Shown here piece by piece: positions 63,479 to 64,000 of a DNA stretch of 64,000 nucleotides. The position numbers were made by a program, and so were the translations under genes. This DNA is from Cobetia marina. GTDB lineage: Bacteria > Pseudomonadota > Gammaproteobacteria > Pseudomonadales > Halomonadaceae. Location: assembly GCF_001720485.1 (NCBI RefSeq), contig NZ_CP017114.1, positions 4,030,001 to 4,094,000 of the forward strand, written 5' to 3'. The notes under the pieces are model-generated. The model was not told where the DNA came from. It worked only from the letters and a program-made list of their open reading frames with translations, and ran no database searches. Each line of letters begins with the position of its first letter. Within the stretch, counting starts at the first letter, position 1.

Positions 63479-64000
63479 TCAAGCGGACTGCTGCGCCGTG
63501 AGGCGTGCCTCGATGGCATCCATCAGCAGCCCGGCGATGTCCGTACCGCGCTGGTCATCGATTTCACGCACGCAGGTCGGGCTGGTGACGTTGATCTCGG
63601 TGATGTAATCCCCGATCACGTCCAGACCGACGAACATCAGTCCCAGCGACTTCACCACCGGCTTGACCTGCTCGACCAGCCAGTAATCGCGATCCGTCAG
63701 CTCACGCGACTCACCACGTCCTCCAGCCGCCAGATTGCCACGCGTTTCTCCGGCGCTGGGAATGCGCGCCAGACCGAACGGCACCGGCTCACCATCGACC
63801 AGCAGGATGCGGGTATCGCCGGCACTGATCTCCGGCACGTAACGCTGTGCCATGATCTGACGCTGGCCACGCAGGGTCAGCTGCTCGATTACCGATCCCA
63901 GATTGCGACCATCTTCGGCGACGTGGAAGATACCGCTGCCGCCCATGCCATCGAGCGGCTTGAAGATGACATTGCCATGCTCCGCGTGGAAGGCGCGCAA
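63479..64000 (-). CDS. gshB: Glutathione synthetase (5' end outside window)
   Basis: ATP-grasp enzyme that joins gamma-glutamylcysteine and glycine. Only the C-terminal 173 residues are in the window; the frame is open at base 64000. Visible motifs are [16 protein letters not shown] (ATP lysine and glycine loop), [36 protein letters not shown], and [18 protein letters not shown] with the metal ligands Glu and Asn. Identification is firm. Confidence 0.96.
   Translation of the reverse strand: MRAFHAEHGNVIFKPLDGMGGSGIFHVAEDGRNLGSVIEQLTLRGQRQIMAQRYVPEISAGDTRILLVDGEPVPFGLARIPSAGETRGNLAAGGRGESRELTDRDYWLVEQVKPVVKSLGLMFVGLDVIGDYITEINVTSPTCVREIDDQRGTDIAGLLMDAIEARLTAQQSA

Overview
The window is a 64 kb piece of a GC-rich gammaproteobacterial chromosome. 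Gene content and order point to the Oceanospirillales and most likely the Halomonadaceae (Halomonas/Cobetia type). The reasons are three: TRAP transporters, one of which resembles the ectoine-uptake type; a general amino-acid ABC system; and many blocks whose order I recall from Pseudomonas, namely dsbA + EEP-family gene, thiS-thiG-trmB, comM / ubiK / glnK-amtB, xseB-ispA-dxs, and gshB-tonB-yqgE-ruvX-pyrR-pyrB-pyrC'. The genus is an inference. I see no rRNA, tRNA, CRISPR array, prophage or insertion sequence.

Layout. 1-9.6 kb: the end of dsbA, an EEP-family hydrolase and two TRAP systems (a QMP set, and a set with a divergent binding-protein gene) with dtd between them. 9.6-17.5 kb: a chalcone-isomerase-like protein, thiD, a YqaA-family membrane protein, a patatin phospholipase, an RsuA-family pseudouridine synthase, the ABC-F protein YheS, a TIGR02444 protein and an FKBP isomerase. 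17.6-17.85 kb: a non-coding stretch with clustered DnaA boxes that looks like a replication origin. 17.9-24.6 kb: SCO1 and a membrane-anchored partner, an AEC transporter, a probable Fur-controlled small RNA, rlmA, trmB, thiG, thiS, a DUF423 protein and a thioesterase. 24.9-33 kb: malate synthase G, an alpha/beta hydrolase-lipoprotein-aminotransferase-DUF4105 cluster and comM. 33.9-39.4 kb: ubiK, a nitrogen module glnK-amtB-second PII behind NtrC sites and a sigma-54 promoter, then fpr with its divergent LysR regulator. 40.9-45.3 kb: the aapJQMP amino-acid ABC transporter. 45.7-53 kb: speE (broken by two one-base losses), a VanZ-like protein, hemE, ribA, a hemolysin-III protein, a degenerate Fic protein and a GST. 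53-64 kb: dxs-ispA-xseB, serA, a cluster of three parS centromere sites around a small tautomerase gene, and the pyrimidine block running into gshB.

Themes. The amtB/PII module and the Aap transporter serve nitrogen acquisition, the TRAP systems serve organic acid or osmolyte uptake, and thiD, thiG and thiS belong to thiamine synthesis. The most notable non-coding signals are the origin-like DnaA-box cluster, the three perfect parS palindromes about 40 kb away, and the Fur-box-driven small RNA. The first two together suggest that this is the replication-origin domain of the chromosome.
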